A DNA stretch of 64,000 bases from Alviniconcha marisindica (GCA_018857735.1 JABMCL010002580.1:389501-453500), one strand, 5' to 3'. Positions 1-21,291 are shown, numbered from the stretch's first letter. Numbers and translations are program-made. The notes: generated by a model not told the origin, from the sequence alone.

Positions 1-331
1 GTCAACCCATTTCGTGCTCCATTCAGTTGTCTTTAAATTGATGTGTGGATGAATAAGATTAGATCAGTGGTTGAGCAGATACAGCAGTTTAAAGTAGGTA
101 GGTAGTGACCTGCAATGTAGCACAACCAGTTCTGAGCTGCAGTGTGCTTTCGCACCTCTGGTTTCCAGGTGTATACTTTGCATGCACTGCTGGCAATGAA
201 AGGGTTAAGCACATTGCTTCTGAGGATTCATGAAAGCGTTTTATTTCCATGTTTGAATTTTTGCCAGACGCTTATTGTGGTGTCATGTAACGACCAGATG
301 GGTTGAAGGATGCATGATTTCTTTGGTGCAG
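1..331 (+). other. TRIP13 intron sequence at the left edge
   Basis: This is intron upstream of the first visible TRIP13 exon, ending in the acceptor ctttggtgcag at 321-331. I see no other feature in it. Confidence 0.7.
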
Positions 332-3300
332 ATTCCCAAACTGCCTGATACTGACGACATCCAACATCACCGGAGCAATTGACTTGGCGTTTGTGGATCG
401 GGCCGACATCAAGCAGTACATTGGGCCCCCCAGTTCCACAGCCATTTACAAGATCTACCTGTCCTGTCTCAATGAACTGATGAGGGTAAGCCAGCAGCTG
501 TCTAGCAGTGCACCGTTAGTCATGGAACCCAACAGCTTTTTGCAGCCATCTCCCGTTGCAGGTACACCAGGAGTAGATAACGAAAGTAAAGAGCTAAACA
601 CTGAGAGTGATGCCAGTCAGCATGTTACCTACATATTCACAAGCAGAGAGGGCTTTGCACTGAGCTCTAAACCCCGCCTTTTTTCTCCCAGGTTTTTGAT
701 CTGACCACCAGGTGGTGCATGCTGTTGACGGGTATGAATTAACTTTATCATCAAGCCACTTTTCCCGTAGAAAGTCTGGAGATAACTAACCTTCAGTGGG
801 CTCGTATAATGCTGGTCATATTGTACTGATAGATATTGTGTTGACAGGCCTGAGTGATCTTTCTAACCCGGCAGGTTTGGGTATGGAGATATCTGAAGGT
901 GATGAGAGACGTCACGGTGTTACACATGCGTTGTGTTGACAGGCCTGGGTGATCTTTCTAACCCAGCAGTTTTGGGTTTGAAGAGAGGTGTCACAGTGCC
1001 GCGTGACCTGCAGTGATTTCGTTTCTGGGTTGACAGGTTGGGATTGTCAGTCCTGCTCAGCAGCTGTTGGAGTTGAGAGCGCTGGAGGTCATGAGGTTTG
1101 TGGAGAACAACGCCACTAGACCCAGCCTTCAGCTGAGAGAGATTGCCATGTGAGTCAGTGAACCATTGGTACAAAATGAACCCCTGTTCTCTTTGTTGCG
1201 AGACCCATTCTGTGCCGAGAGAGATTGCCATGTGAGTCAGTGAACCATTGGTACAAAATGAACCCCTGTTCTCTTTGTTGTGAGACCCATTCTGTGCCCA
1301 GAGAGGTTGCCATGTGAGTCAGTGATCAACTGCGGTACAGTTTTTGTTCCATTTTCTAGGACACAGCCTTCCACCACATAATGAAAACCTTGGTCTGTTA
1401 CTGTGTTAACAGTCTGTACAGTCTTCCACCACGTAATGAAAACCTTGGTCTGTTACTATATTAACAGTCTGTGCAGTCTTCCACCATGTAATGAAAACCT
1501 TGGTCTGTTACTATATTAACAGTCTGTACAGTCTTCCACCATGTAATGAAAACCTTAGTCTGTTACTATATTAACAGTCTGTACAGTCTTCCACCATGTA
1601 ATGAAAACCTTGGTCTGTTACTATATTGACAGTCTGTACAGTCTTCCGCCACGTAATGAAAACCTTGGTCTGTAACTGTATTAACATCTGTATAGTCTTC
1701 CACCACATAATGAAAACCTTGGTTTGTTACTATATTAACAACATCTGTACAGTCTTCCACCACTTAATGAAAACCTTGGTCTGTTACTATATTAACAACA
1801 TCTGTACAGTCTTCCACCACATAATGAAAACCTTGGTCTGTTACTGTATTAACAACATCTGTACAGTCTTCCACCACATAATGAAAACCTTGGTCTGTTA
1901 CTGTATTAACAACATCTGTACAGTCTTCCACCACATAATGAAAACCTTGGTCTGTTACTGTATTAACAGTCTGCACAGTCTTCCACCACATAATGAAAAC
2001 CTTGGTCTGTTACTGTATTAACAACATCTGTAGTCTTCCACCACATAATGAAAACCTTGGTCTGTTACTGTATTAACAACATCTGTACAGTCTTCCACCA
2101 CATAATGAAAACCTCGGTCTGTTACTGTATTAACAGTCTGCACAGTCTTCCACCACATAATGAAAACCTTGGTCTGTTACTGTATTAACAGTCTGCACAG
2201 TCTTCCACCACATAATGAAAACCTTGGTCTGTTACTGTATTAACAACATCTGTACAGTCTTCCACCACATAATGAAAACCTCGGTCTGTTACTGTATTAA
2301 CAACATCTGTAGTCTTCCACCACATAATGAAAACCTCGGTCTGTTACTGTATTAACAGTCTGCACAGTCTTCCACCACATAATGAAAACCTTGGTCTGTT
2401 ACTGTATTAACAACATCTGTAGTCTTCCACCACATAATGAAAACCTCGGTCTGTTACTGTATTAACAGTCTGCACAGTCTTCCACCACATAATGAAAACC
2501 TTGGTCTGTTACTGTATTAACAACATCTGTAGTCTTCCACCACATAATGAAAACCTTGGTTTGTTACTGTATTAACAACATCTGTACAGTCTTCCACCAC
2601 TTAATGAAAACCTTGGTCTGTTACTATATTAACAACATCTGTACAGTCTTCCACCACATAATGAAAACCTTGGTCTGTTACTGTATTAACAACATCTGCA
2701 CAGTCTTCCACCACATAATGAAAACCTTGGTTTGTTACTGTATTAACAACATCTGTACAGTCTTCCACCACTTAATGAAAACCTTGGTCTGTTACTATAT
2801 TAACAACATCTGTACAGTCTTCCACCACATAATGAAAACCTTGGTCTGTTACTGTATTAACAACATCTGTACAGTCTTCCACCACATAATGAAAACCTCT
2901 GGTCTGTTACTGTATTAACAGTCTGCACAGTCTTCCACCACATAATGAAAACCTTGGTCTGTTACTGTATTAACAACATCTGTAGTCTTCCACCACATAA
3001 TGAAAACCTCGGTCTGTTACTGTATTAACAGTCTGCACAGTCTTCCACCACATAATGAAAACCTTGGTCTGTTACTGTTTTAACAACATCTGTAGTCTTC
3101 CACTACATAATGAAAACCTTGGTCTGTTACTGTTTTAACAACATCTGTAGTCTTCCACTACATAATGAAAACTTCGGTCTGTTACTGTATTAACAGAGTC
3201 TGTTGCCAATTTTATTGCAGGAAAAGCCAAGGTTTGAGTGGTCGAACTCTACGCAAACTACCTTTTATGGCTCACGCTTTGTTCATTCAGGTGAGATGCC

Positions 3301-4698
3301 AGTGCTTCATTGAAACTACTCTTAAGCAGTTGGAGGCAGTTGTGCCTGTCAGTTTTCTGTTATATGCTTTCCTGTTTCTGCTCAATTTTTAGGCTGCTTA
3401 AGCACATTTCAAATGATCACATTTAAACCTACAAATATGGTCTGGTAATCAACTGTAATCATAAGACAGATTTCCCTTAAATGTACATGAACCTTTTCCC
3501 ATTGAATTGTAATAAAATGAGAAATTATCTGTTACATAGATTATGATCCAAACACATAAAATATTCAAAAGAATGCTTATTTATTATGACATAGACACCC
3601 AATCTGCAAACTGTCATAATAAATAAGCGTTCTTTTGAATATTTTATGTGTTTAGATCTTGTTTTAGAACACTAACAGACATTCATGCTTCAGGTTTATT
3701 TTACATAGATTATGGTCTCATACCAGTCTGGAAATGACAAAAACTGTAATATGACCTGATCTTTGTTACTATATATGTGAAAACAAACTTTCATCTTTAA
3801 GTTTAAAAACACATTTTCTTAAGCTTTTTTGTTTCATTATGCCTTGTAATTAACCAATATTATTCCACAGCTTATTAGCAGCATCCCTGTAATGGAGTAG
3901 ACAGAATAATTATAACAATCAATGTCTTTAATACTGCTGCATGAACAGGGATGAGGGTAGGGTCAACTTGCTTACCTTTTTTTTTTTTTTTTTTTTAACG
4001 CAGCTTGACCATGGTTTCATAGCAATATCAGTGTTGAGAAAAAATGACTCTGACAGATATCTTCAGTGCAAATGGCTCATCGCTGTGTACACAAGTGTTT
4101 ATGCATGTGTGTTTAGTGCACCAAGCAGTCTCATTGCTGTATAAGCAAGTATTTAACTATGTACGTTTACCAAGTGGAATCACGGAAGAATGTAGCAGAT
4201 GTCTTCAGTGCTGTAGAAGAAAGAATTTAAAGGGGAACCAAACCAAAAAAGCATCATGGGCCCATTGTTTAATAGAATAAAGAAAAGACACACTGCAGTT
4301 TTTTTACGCACTTGACAGGCTGTTAAAGTCCAGTTTGGTAGTTACTAACCATCTTCAAATTGCTTAGTCTGTTTGCATTAACTTTGTATTTATGTGTATG
4401 CTTGATGTAGGTATATATGACTAATATGTGTTCATAATCTTTGTATTTATGTGTATGCTTAGTGTAGGTATATATATACATGTTCATAAACTTTGTATTT
4501 ATGTGTATGCTTGGTGTAGGTATATATATGTTCATATGCATACAGAATGATTTTTAAAAGTATATTAAAGATTGAAAAAAAAACTAACTACACTTTGTAT
4601 ATGGGCAGGGTCCCACAGCGACAATGGAGCTCTTCCTGCGCTGCCTGTCACAAGCCGTTGATCAGCAGTTCCAGGACCAAGCCAGTCTTGCCCTGTGA
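332..4698 (+). CDS. TRIP13: TRIP13 (pachytene checkpoint protein 2 homolog), C-terminal exons, 5'-partial
   Basis: Four coding exons at 332-485, 1037-1149, 3221-3290 and 4609-4698 (stop TGA 4696-4698) join in frame across GT-AG introns, giving about 141 codons; earlier exons lie left of the window. TRIP13 is a hexameric AAA+ ATPase that remodels HORMA-domain proteins such as MAD2 and HORMADs in checkpoint silencing and meiosis. Visible motifs are the sensor-1 segment LILTTSN followed by [16 protein letters not shown], then [17 protein letters not shown] (sensor-2 region), and a C-terminal helix ending [10 protein letters not shown]. The length matches the last third of the vertebrate protein (about 432 aa). 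The first base of exon 332 completes a codon split by the upstream intron. The exon 1037-1149 to 3221-3290 junction splits an ATG codon. Walker A and B lie outside the window. Identification is very secure. Confidence 0.95.
838..1325. repeat. Short direct duplications around TRIP13 exon 2
   Basis: A ~45 bp segment (gtgttgacaggcctgRgtga...) occurs at about 838 and 932. A ~82 bp unit beginning with the last bases of exon 2 and its donor (gagattgccatgtgagtcag) occurs at 1137, again at about 1219, and a third partial time at about 1303. The donor GTGAGT is therefore present three times. Confidence 0.8.
1361..3200. repeat. Minisatellite, 54-57 bp unit, ~32 copies (TRIP13 intron)
   Basis: The unit contains tctgttactgtattaaca, then a variable part (acatctgtacagtc, gtctgcacagtc or acatctgtagtc), then ttccaccacataatgaaaa. 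Length variants of 54, 55 and 57 bp are interspersed. The 57-bp form is a multiple of three and so produces spurious open frames on both strands. The array ends about 20 bp before the acceptor of exon 3221-3290. Confidence 0.97.
3550..3653. repeat. Foldback (inverted repeat), 41-bp arms
   Basis: The arm at 3550-3590 (starting aaacacataaaatattc) is the near-perfect reverse complement of 3613-3653, with a 22-bp loop. It lies in the last TRIP13 intron. It could be a small MITE remnant; I found no second copy here. Confidence 0.85.
4380..4545. repeat. Three-copy ~57 bp tandem repeat in the last TRIP13 intron
   Basis: The segment ctttgtatttatgtgtatgc followed by ttgRtgtaggtatatat occurs three times (about 4383, 4439 and 4491), just upstream of the terminal exon. 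Confidence 0.85.
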
Positions 4699-5380
4699 AG
4701 CAGTGAGAACCTAGTGTGTGTGTGAAGGGGAAAACACAATGGGCGCCCTTGAGAGTGTGATGCTGCGAGTCATCATCAAGAGACGTGCACCTGGTGTCCG
4801 CACTTTGGGACGCATCCTCAAGCCTTTTTTATTTATTGTGTGCAAGTTACAGTGGTGACATACCTACAACAGGATATTTGTAAGCGGAGAAAAAAAGTTT
4901 GTGACCGCTTCCTGATTGAGAGGTTACGGGTTTGAAACCCACTTCAGACAGCTGTCTTTACCTGCCCCTTGTCAATCTCAGGACAGTGGTCAGCTTCCAG
5001 TCTAATTGAATAGCGCAGTGACCCAATTTCCCAGGGGTGTGGTGGGGAGGTGGTGGGAAACAAATGGGACAATTAAGTATTCAAAACGGAAGACTGGACA
5101 AAAGTCGTGTGGGTGAATCGTCAGGGTCCTATTCTCTGAATTCAGAAGACACCTGCAAGATCTCACACTGGTGAAACATCAAAGAAGGTGAGAGGACACC
5201 TCCTGCCTCTCTCAAGAACTGACTAAAAATTCATCCCACAACTGCCACAACTCAACTGGCCTGCGTAGGAGAAAATCACCACCATTTCCACAGCAACATT
5301 CCAAAGTGACAACAAATACAATACACACCTTCGAGTTTGATGCAACTTTTCAAAACAATAAAAATTAATAAATTTATTTA
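4699..5380 (+). other. Probable TRIP13 3' UTR
   Basis: This sequence follows the TGA and runs to a candidate poly(A) signal AATAAA at 5357-5362, inside an A/T-rich stretch. A tRNA B-box-like sequence (acgggtttgaaaccca, about 4926-4941) suggests an old SINE relic within it. The end point is inferred. Confidence 0.45.
5357..5362 (+). terminator. Candidate poly(A) signal AATAAA for TRIP13
   Basis: This is the first canonical AATAAA downstream of the TRIP13 stop codon, about 660 bp away. Transcript evidence would be needed to confirm it. Confidence 0.4.
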
Positions 5381-6560
5381 GTTGAAATGCATTGGCACAG
5401 TCTGTGTCACTGCTTTGTTAATTCTGAAACCCCCCAGAAAAAAGTCAGAACTGAGTTGTTTGCGACCAAAACAATATTGCGGACTTGCAATTGTGTTCTT
5501 AATTTGATGCCACTCTGATGGCATATATGCCTTCACTGTGATGTGCCGCACTGCAAAAAAATGCATATATTATGTACCTTATAATTCACTATCAAGTATG
5601 TTATGCTATGTATGATGTTATGCTTTGACACACAAGTAAAGTTTCAGTTCCTTATGTTTATATTGGTCATCGTCTTTGTCTATGACACATGAAGAGATGC
5701 TGGTTCTTCGCATACACCAGATTAACAACTGGCTGATTTCCAGAATGTTGCCCCCACCTCCATACCCCCTTCCCTAATAAGCCTCATGGTTTCTGTGGAC
5801 GTTAAGCACCATGTTTACGTACTTACCAGAATGTTGCCTGTTGAAATTGTATTTAACTTTCATAACTTGCGACATAAATAAAGGAGAGTCTGTGTCTGTC
5901 TGTTTGTATTTAGCACTCGACCTGCTGAACCTACTGAGATGAAAGTTGGTGTGATGATTCCTTAGGACACAAGGGTACTTTATGCTAAAACTTATTGGAG
6001 CGAACAAGTCTGTGTCGGGTAAAAGGAGGGTGGTCTAACCTCAACGCATCCCCAGTTTGTCAGGTAGCCCCATGGTGTAATGGTTAGCATGATGGACTCT
6101 CACATCAACGATCTGAGTTCAAATCAAGACATTTATTCAGCTGCTGCAACAGCAATATCATTGAAAATGTGGAACCTTATGTTTTTTCCTCCTCTGTGTG
6201 TGTATATATATATATATGTGTGTGTGTCTATGTCAATACAAACATCATCAAAAATAGCTTCTGCTGTTTAATGCCAGTGGACAGTGCTCAATTTTTATGT
6301 TCTCCACAACAATAGTGTCAGCTATTTCTTTGCAAGAGCTGGGTGAAGCTGGTATATAAGTTCAGTATTTCTTATTGTGAAATGTTTTGTGGTGACTGAA
6401 GTTAAGAAGAAGGTAGGAGTGAGACAGAGAATGTGTGTGTGTGTGTGTGTTGTTTGAGAGTGCCCAGGTTTATGTTCCTAAACATTCCACAACACAGAAG
6501 ACAACTACACAAATACTTGTTCTTCATATTATTATTAATCATAAATCAACAAAAATGTGA
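5381..6560. other. Intergenic DNA between convergent TRIP13 and PDCD6
   Basis: This is A/T-rich with no supported exon. It contains a tRNA-Gln-like relic (6064-6122) and a short TG/TA stretch near 6198-6230. Confidence 0.5.
6064..6122 (+). mobile_element. tRNA-Gln-like relic (pseudo-tRNA or SINE head)
   Basis: The block ccccatggtgtaatggttag followed by ...tggactct...cgatctgagttcaaatc closely resembles the D-arm and T-arm halves of eukaryotic tRNA-Gln. The anticodon arm does not pair properly and the acceptor stem does not close, so it is not a functional tRNA. Confidence 0.55.
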
Positions 6561-7454
6561 AAAATTAAACTTTATTGAACAGGTAGCAAAAATCCAGACA
6601 GGTACCGTATGCTCACAATTTACAACATGCACACATGTTGAAAGGTATGATAAATCTTGTTCCATATTTACGAGGCGAACCTCAGCATCACTTCTGCAGG
6701 TTAGGCAAATATTCAAAATTACTGTGCTACTACCAAACCCTCCCATGCTACATTCAACATCCTCCCCAAAAAACGCTGGAAGGCTGAGAGTGCACCACGA
6801 AATACAGGCGCTATTAAAAAAGAAGAAAGCACCAGAGAATACAAAGTCAAAGATGATAAATATCATAGGGCAGTAAAAAAGGGGAAGAGTTTCTAACATG
6901 TAACTTTTTTCTTTTCTACTTCATCCACCACTGCCTCTCCCAGTTCCACAGCAGATATATGCAAAATGATTTCTGGTTCATTTATACTGGACTGTTGCTG
7001 TCTGTGTCCAAAAACACTTTGGCTGGGTACACCACAAAATATATATATACCAAAATAAACATAATTCACAGATTATTTTTAGTGTACAGTTATCAGTAAA
7101 ACAATACCCTTCTCTTCTTAAAAGGCTTTTCTTCAGTCCCATTGCCCTGATATACAACTCTGTTTGTGCGCACGTTCGTGTTGTATGCGTTGAGGTTTGA
7201 AAATATGTGGATTTAAAGAACATGTAAGCGCTTAGGGCCTGTGTGGGTTAGGCGCTCTAAGTATCCATTATTATTGTTAAATAAGTTGATAAACAGATGT
7301 AACAGAAGGATACTATAAAGAACTGGAGTAAGAGAAAGTAGTACACAGTATATAGGCGCTCTTTCTTGACTTTTTTTTCTCTCTCCTGGTCTGACTTTAA
7401 AAGGCCAAAGTTGGTTTAAATCTTGAAAGATCACACATGTTACAACAGATGGGG

Positions 7455-7572
7455 GAAAACAACAATACACTGATTAAAGAGGCTCCATTATGAAACTGAT
7501 TTTGAACAAATTTCTTTAAAAAACAACAATACACTGATTAAAGAGGGTCCATTATGAAAATGATTTTGAAAA
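7455..7572. repeat. Tandem duplication of ~60 bp
   Basis: Sequence around caacaatacactgattaaag and ctccattatgaaactgattt is repeated twice in direct orientation, at about 7460 and 7526. Confidence 0.8.
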
Positions 7573-8845
7573 AAAAAATCAATATGAAAAAAGCGGCAGT
7601 TCACCCTCCTTGCTTGGCCACATATTTCTGAGAGAGAGAAGAAAAAAATGGCCCAAGAAGCACTGGCCCCCAAATAATAATTGGTCAAAGGAAGAAATAA
7701 AGGAACCTAGAAGGCGGAGGGGGGAAAAGCACTTTCACAAATATTTTGTACACAACACAAGAATAACACACTTGAATAACTCCCATTTGAAATGGGAAAA
7801 TACAAGTCTCACTAGAGTGGAAACTTTCTTTTCCAAAACACTGAAAGACACACACAAAGTCATACGATATATTTTTTCACACATGCTTATTTATTTGTTT
7901 TGAACAATCATATTTAAGTTCAATTTAAAAAAAAAACTTGGTATGATTGTTGGAAACCTAACAAATAAATAAGAACTTTATGAGTGAATTACGCACTGAG
8001 CAATTTTGAAACCACTCTGTGACCCTGAAGGTCATCAAACTGGTATGAATGGGTACAGCCCACAGATGGTATAATCACGCACAGACTGATGACAGCTTGT
8101 CCCTAATATGTCAGCCTGACATCCAAGGACATTAAGCCCCACATCATCAGCACGGACTGAAAGTGCTCTGACAAAAAAGAGAAGAAGAAAAAAAAAGGCT
8201 CAAGTAAAAGCACTGAGGGAGGTGTCAGTTGAAAACACATCTCTTTTCAAAATCATAACTGATCACCCACTCCCCTCACACTTATTTCTAAGCACTACAG
8301 GCTTCTTTTTTAAAACATGGCGTGAACAGGTGAACACTAACTAAAAAGTGACCATTTCGACTCAGTATTCTAAATTCTACAACGTAAACTGACAATTGTT
8401 TGCTTCTGCAACAAAAGCAGTCTTCCCAGTTATACAAAAGAAACATCTGAGTTGGAATCTTTTGTTTTTACTGTGCAGGAAGGGACAGTATTCCCTTCAA
8501 CATGATGTCGGAAACAAGTAGCCAGGATAAACAGGCACTTGCAACTGTCATGCATATGTAAACTATCAAGCCATGGAAAAATCATACCATGATGATCAGG
8601 AATGGCACACACAGAGTACACTTAGACATAAAAATGCAGACACTTGCCTGACGATCTTCCCACTGAGAATCAAAAGAAAGATAACTACGCTGTTGTTGCA
8701 ATGCCCACAATAAACAAAGTTACGTCATGCTAGCTTCCTAGCCATCACACTTGTCTTGCTTCCCTCCCTTAAGCTGGTCCTAGCATCATTTTCCTTTTTA
8801 AGTAGAAGTATTTAGATGCCAAAACTCAACACAGTTTACCATATT

Positions 8846-9190
8846 TCATATTTAAAGGAGAATCAAACCAAAGAAGAATCATATGCCTCACCAATCAGAG
8901 AGGAACAAAAACAAAAAATCTATACGCAGCAGTTTTTCTCTTGATTTCTCATCTTGTTTGTGAAAAATTGTCATTTCACATCTGAAAGTTTCCAAAACAC
9001 AACCATGAGTGATGTCATTTTGTGCCATGCAGTCTGTATCAGTCATAAACAATGCCAGCATATGTGGCAAAAGTATCAAATTTGTCACAAGTCAACCTTT
9101 TTTTGCTTTTCACTTCTAAAGAGCCATCCAACATGGCTTCACCCTAAGATTATAGATTTTGTGCAGCATAACTTGTCTATGTTGTTGTAA
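8846..9190 (-). repeat. Dispersed repeat, copy 1 (partner at 22466-22750)
   Basis: The reverse complement of about 9015-9085 (ttgtgacaaatttgatactt, then ...gccacatatgc...cattgtttatga...atacagactg) matches 22685-22750 on the plus strand. The family name is unknown to me. Confidence 0.65.
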
Positions 9191-10639
9191 ACGCAAATGT
9201 TTTGGCATTCCTTTACATGTTCTTAAATTAATGAGCCTGATATTAGTCAAGTTAAATTGCCCTATGAGGGATGATTAAAGTTTTTTGACTTGACCCCTAA
9301 GGAGCTCAAACCAGAAGCAAAAAAAGTACTTCCTAGGTATGAATATTGATAGAACCACCAAATGAAGCCTGCCAATTAACTTGCTTGCACATTTTCTCTG
9401 TGTTCAGACCAACTTGTGCCTGTGCTTTGGTTCTCCTTCACAGCGTAACCCATATTATCCATTCATTCAAAGTCCAGTCTTGAAGCTAGCTTCTCATAGA
9501 TTTGTAGAAATGAAGCAAAGCAGTGACAGAAATGTATACACAGGAACATCATGAGAAGAGAACAACACTGAACACTGAGCTGTAAAAAAAAGAAGTCATG
9601 ACAATGACACAAGTAGCTGTATCTTGGCATTGCAGCAGTTTTGGTTTCCCACATCATTTGTCTTTAGGATACATGCCTAAAGACAAACACTTCTTTGCAC
9701 AGGGGAAAAGGCCCACAGAAGAGACAAAAATGTTAGTACCAGAAAAGTAGTAAGTAACTGGTTTTCAACTCGCAGCCAACTGCGTAGGTGACATCAGAGC
9801 AATGGGTTTGGTCCAGAGGATACACTAACAAAATCAATCATGGCCAAAAGAAACTCCATGAAGGCCCAAGACTCTCTTTCCTCCACAGTCAGGCTTAGCA
9901 TTTCGTTTACAAAAGCTTAGCCTTTCATTTAGAAACATTCAGAATATAACAGCTAAAACTGTCCTTGCTTTTATGTCAGTGCTACACATCTAATGCCTGG
10001 TTACTGTTGTTCCTGTAAAAGGCACCAGCCACACCTACAGTCCAGTTTGTAGCAGTCACGATCACTTTCAAGAATAATAATCCATGAGATACGTGGCAGG
10101 ATCAACCCCCTGAACTTTGAGTGCAGCTGCCTGAATGGGAAAAGGGAAACAGCTGCACTCACAAAATCTCACGCACCTATGGGTGCACCTCAGAGTTTTA
10201 ACAGAGAAAAGAAAACAACATCCACATTACCAAGTGGCTACACAGGCGTATTTAAATCTGCCATCGAGGTTTACCATGCAACATGGATTCCATGTCATTA
10301 TGCTGGTCTGTGGTGCATGATTCAACACGGCAACACGGCTTGGGCACATCAATCTGAATCACAGAGTGTAAACACTCAGCGGTGATGTCTGGTGAAAATT
10401 ATCTTCCAGTTCCACTAAGCAAAGTTGCATTTCTTGTGGCCATTCTTGATCTTCATCTTGATGCGCACTATAACTAGTATAAGTGCGATACGCTGACAGG
10501 ACCCAATCTTGGGTATAGTGTCACCAAACAAGGGGGGAGCACCTGATGTTTCAGGGGCAGCGAGAGACTGGTGTCTTAAAACTTTCTAATGTCTTGCTAC
10601 TATTTCCTGTTCTAAGTTGTTCCGGTTGATGGTAGTCCT

Positions 10640-10900
10640 GGGAAAGGGGTGTACTTGTTGACAATAATTATGGCATAAAAATATAACTAAGCACTGCGCT
10701 AGTTGAGACTACAGCAAACTCTTTACTGTTCTTGACAACACTATGCTGGTGGATGCCATAGCATAGCGAAACATTGTGCTTGTCGATACTTGTCACTAAA
10801 CACTGTGCTGGCTGACATTTTACAACAGAATAACCATGTGCTGTGCTTGCTGACAGAATAACCTTCGTATCATAACTATGCACTGCACTTGTTGACAATG
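10640..10900. repeat. Degenerate tandem repeats (cactgtgctNgttgaca)
   Basis: The motif actatgcactgcgcttgttg and variants recurs about five times at irregular ~45-60 bp spacing, adjacent to the terminal coding exon of PDCD6. Confidence 0.6.
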
Positions 10901-11017
10901 AAGCAACAGTATGTGTCTGCCAAAATCCTCAGCCCAGCAAATAACACAAAGGGTGGCAATCAAATGTCCTTCCATGTCAAAGTGTATGTTAAAAAAAGAA
11001 GAAACGCATGCTTTGTT

Positions 11018-19440
<8,423 letters not shown>

Positions 19441-20295
19441 CTTCTCTTCTGCAACGAACAGTTCTAAACGAAACTGCGAACTATCTGGACCCGTATAAAG
19501 ACACGTATGCTTTCTGCTGAAATACGACAGTCGGATTTCTCTACACCAACAGCAGGAAGCATTGGCTGTGTTCAAGAGTTATCTTTCCTTCAGGTATAAT
19601 CTCAACTCTGTGGACAAAAATATTCGAATTAAGTAGACAAAACAACACGTTTTTGCGTCTAATTTTATGCTGTATTTGGTTTAAAATAATTTTAAATTGT
19701 GTCTTTAGTATTAGGTTTAATTTATATACAGAAAACAATGTCAATCACCATTTTGCTTTTGTCAACATGTTTTGGCCTGTGGCTGCTAACGTAAACAACA
19801 TGGCACCCGGCGTATTTGGGATGAAATCAATCAACAGGGCGATTTATTGGTGAACTCGGTAATTTCAGGTGCTGGGATACTCGGCATTTACATGGGAATA
19901 ATGAGACAATGATGTGTGCGTGTATAATAAATATCGGAGTGGCTATTCGCACCGCCGCCGTGCGAATAATTTGTCTGATGCTCCTTAGATGATGGCTAGA
20001 GCTGTGCCACTGCAAGTCAGGGTTGATCCCCGGGGACTGTTACGGTAGCTGGATTGGTCTAGTCAGATACTGGTGCAGTTTTTTTCTTTTTTTTCTTCTT
20101 TTTCTCTAGGGACAGCCAGCTGCCATAATGGTCCCCCGAGTTAAACTCCAATTGACCTAGTCCTCACCTACCCTACTTCTTAAACAGCTTAACCCTGAAA
20201 AGAGAAAACTGAACTCCTGCATAAAACTAAAACAGTAAAAGGCGCCAAGGTGCTAGCTTTGGCTGCAGATGCGGAGAGCATGTTCCTGACTGGAG

Positions 20296-20297
<2 letters not shown>

Positions 20298-20337
<40 letters not shown>
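20298..20337. repeat. (GT)n microsatellite
   Basis: A ~20-unit GT run followed by a G-rich segment. Confidence 0.95.
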
Positions 20338-20338
<1 letters not shown>

Positions 20339-20699
20339 GGGAAGGGGGGTGGTTGGTTTTAATGCAGCTTTTTTTCTTCTTAGAATGCGAGCCTGGTTCT
20401 TGTGCGTCCAGGGAAGAGATATTGTTCACACTAATCACAGTCCTCGGAACGCCTTCAAGATCTGTCACTTGTTATTTTGATTTTCATTAGCAGACTAGCA
20501 CACCAAAAAATGTAGACAATATGTGGTATATGAACACTGTTTGGAAGTTTGTGTGCATTTAAAAGTATGCTTCAGTAGCAATGGTGATCTGGTAACAAAT
20601 TTTCATTTTCACACCTTCTTAATTGGGCTGTTTTGAATTATTGAAAGTGTTTATGTTGGTCAAGCATGGGCTTATTAGTATGATTATCATTGTTTTATG

Positions 20700-20860
20700 T
20701 GACAATATTCTCTGCTGTAGGTCGGCTCGCAGAGCTTCAAATGTTTTTGGTACATGCTTGATTATTTTGGCATTTTTTAAAAATTTAATCCACCAAACGC
20801 TGACCTGGACTGCAGGATCTTTTAACATCCATGTGATCTTTTTGCGTATTGTACACGCTT
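20700..20860. repeat. Dispersed repeat, diverged partner at ~24940-25100
   Basis: Both contain a segment like ...ccaccaaNNNctNacNtggactNcagg... followed by ...atgtga. The similarity is moderate and gapped. Confidence 0.45.
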
Positions 20861-20881
20861 AAGTTATGGGCTTTTTCTATC

Positions 20882-20950
20882 ACACTCACAACGTCATTGA
20901 AGAATAGTGTATATTATATTATACTGTTCTTCAATGATGCTATGAGTGTA
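20882..20950. repeat. Foldback, ~30-bp arms centred near 20916
   Basis: The left arm (acactcacaacgtcattgaa, then gaatagtgtata) pairs with the right arm (tatactgttcttcaatgatg, then ctatgagtgt) around an AT-only loop. Confidence 0.8.
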
Positions 20951-21291
20951 ATGAAAAATATGTAAATATCCAATAAGAAATTCCGATGTTTACTTTTGTT
21001 GTTGTTTTTGTTAGTGTTGATTATTGTACAGTTTTGTTTTGCTTTGTTTTGTTTTTCCAGATACATGTACATCATGAAGGTGCCTGATCGCAACAACTTC
21101 AATATAAAAGGAAAAAATATTTAGCTGATGAAAGCATACTATCAGTGTTTGTGCTGAAACAGCAAGAAGAACAAAAACAGCAAGAAGAACAAAAATGGCA
21201 AGTATGTCTCTTTTGTGAGTAACCTGAGGCCTCAGATAAAACAAGAGCTTAAGGCACCCCCGAGGAACAGAAAGGAGACGACAGAGAAAAG

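Larger units (their letters stand above)
6561..11017 (-). other. PDCD6 3' UTR and/or downstream flank
   Basis: No exon can be supported here. AATAAA on the minus strand (tttatt on plus) occurs around 7890 and 6571, so the 3' UTR could be several kb long. A dispersed repeat lies at 8846-9190 and degenerate ~55-bp repeats at 10640-10900. The real transcript end cannot be fixed from sequence alone. Confidence 0.4.
19441..21291. other. Intergenic/promoter region between divergent PDCD6 and the coiled-coil gene
   Basis: The start codons are 1.85 kb apart on opposite strands. I see no unambiguous core promoter element. The region holds a (GT)n run (20298-20337), a foldback (20882-20950) and a dispersed repeat (about 20700-20860). 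A non-coding first exon of the plus-strand gene may lie here. Confidence 0.5.

Noticed and set aside
1361..3200. CRISPR-like array
   Set aside because: Units are directly adjacent with no unique spacers, in an animal intron; it is a minisatellite.
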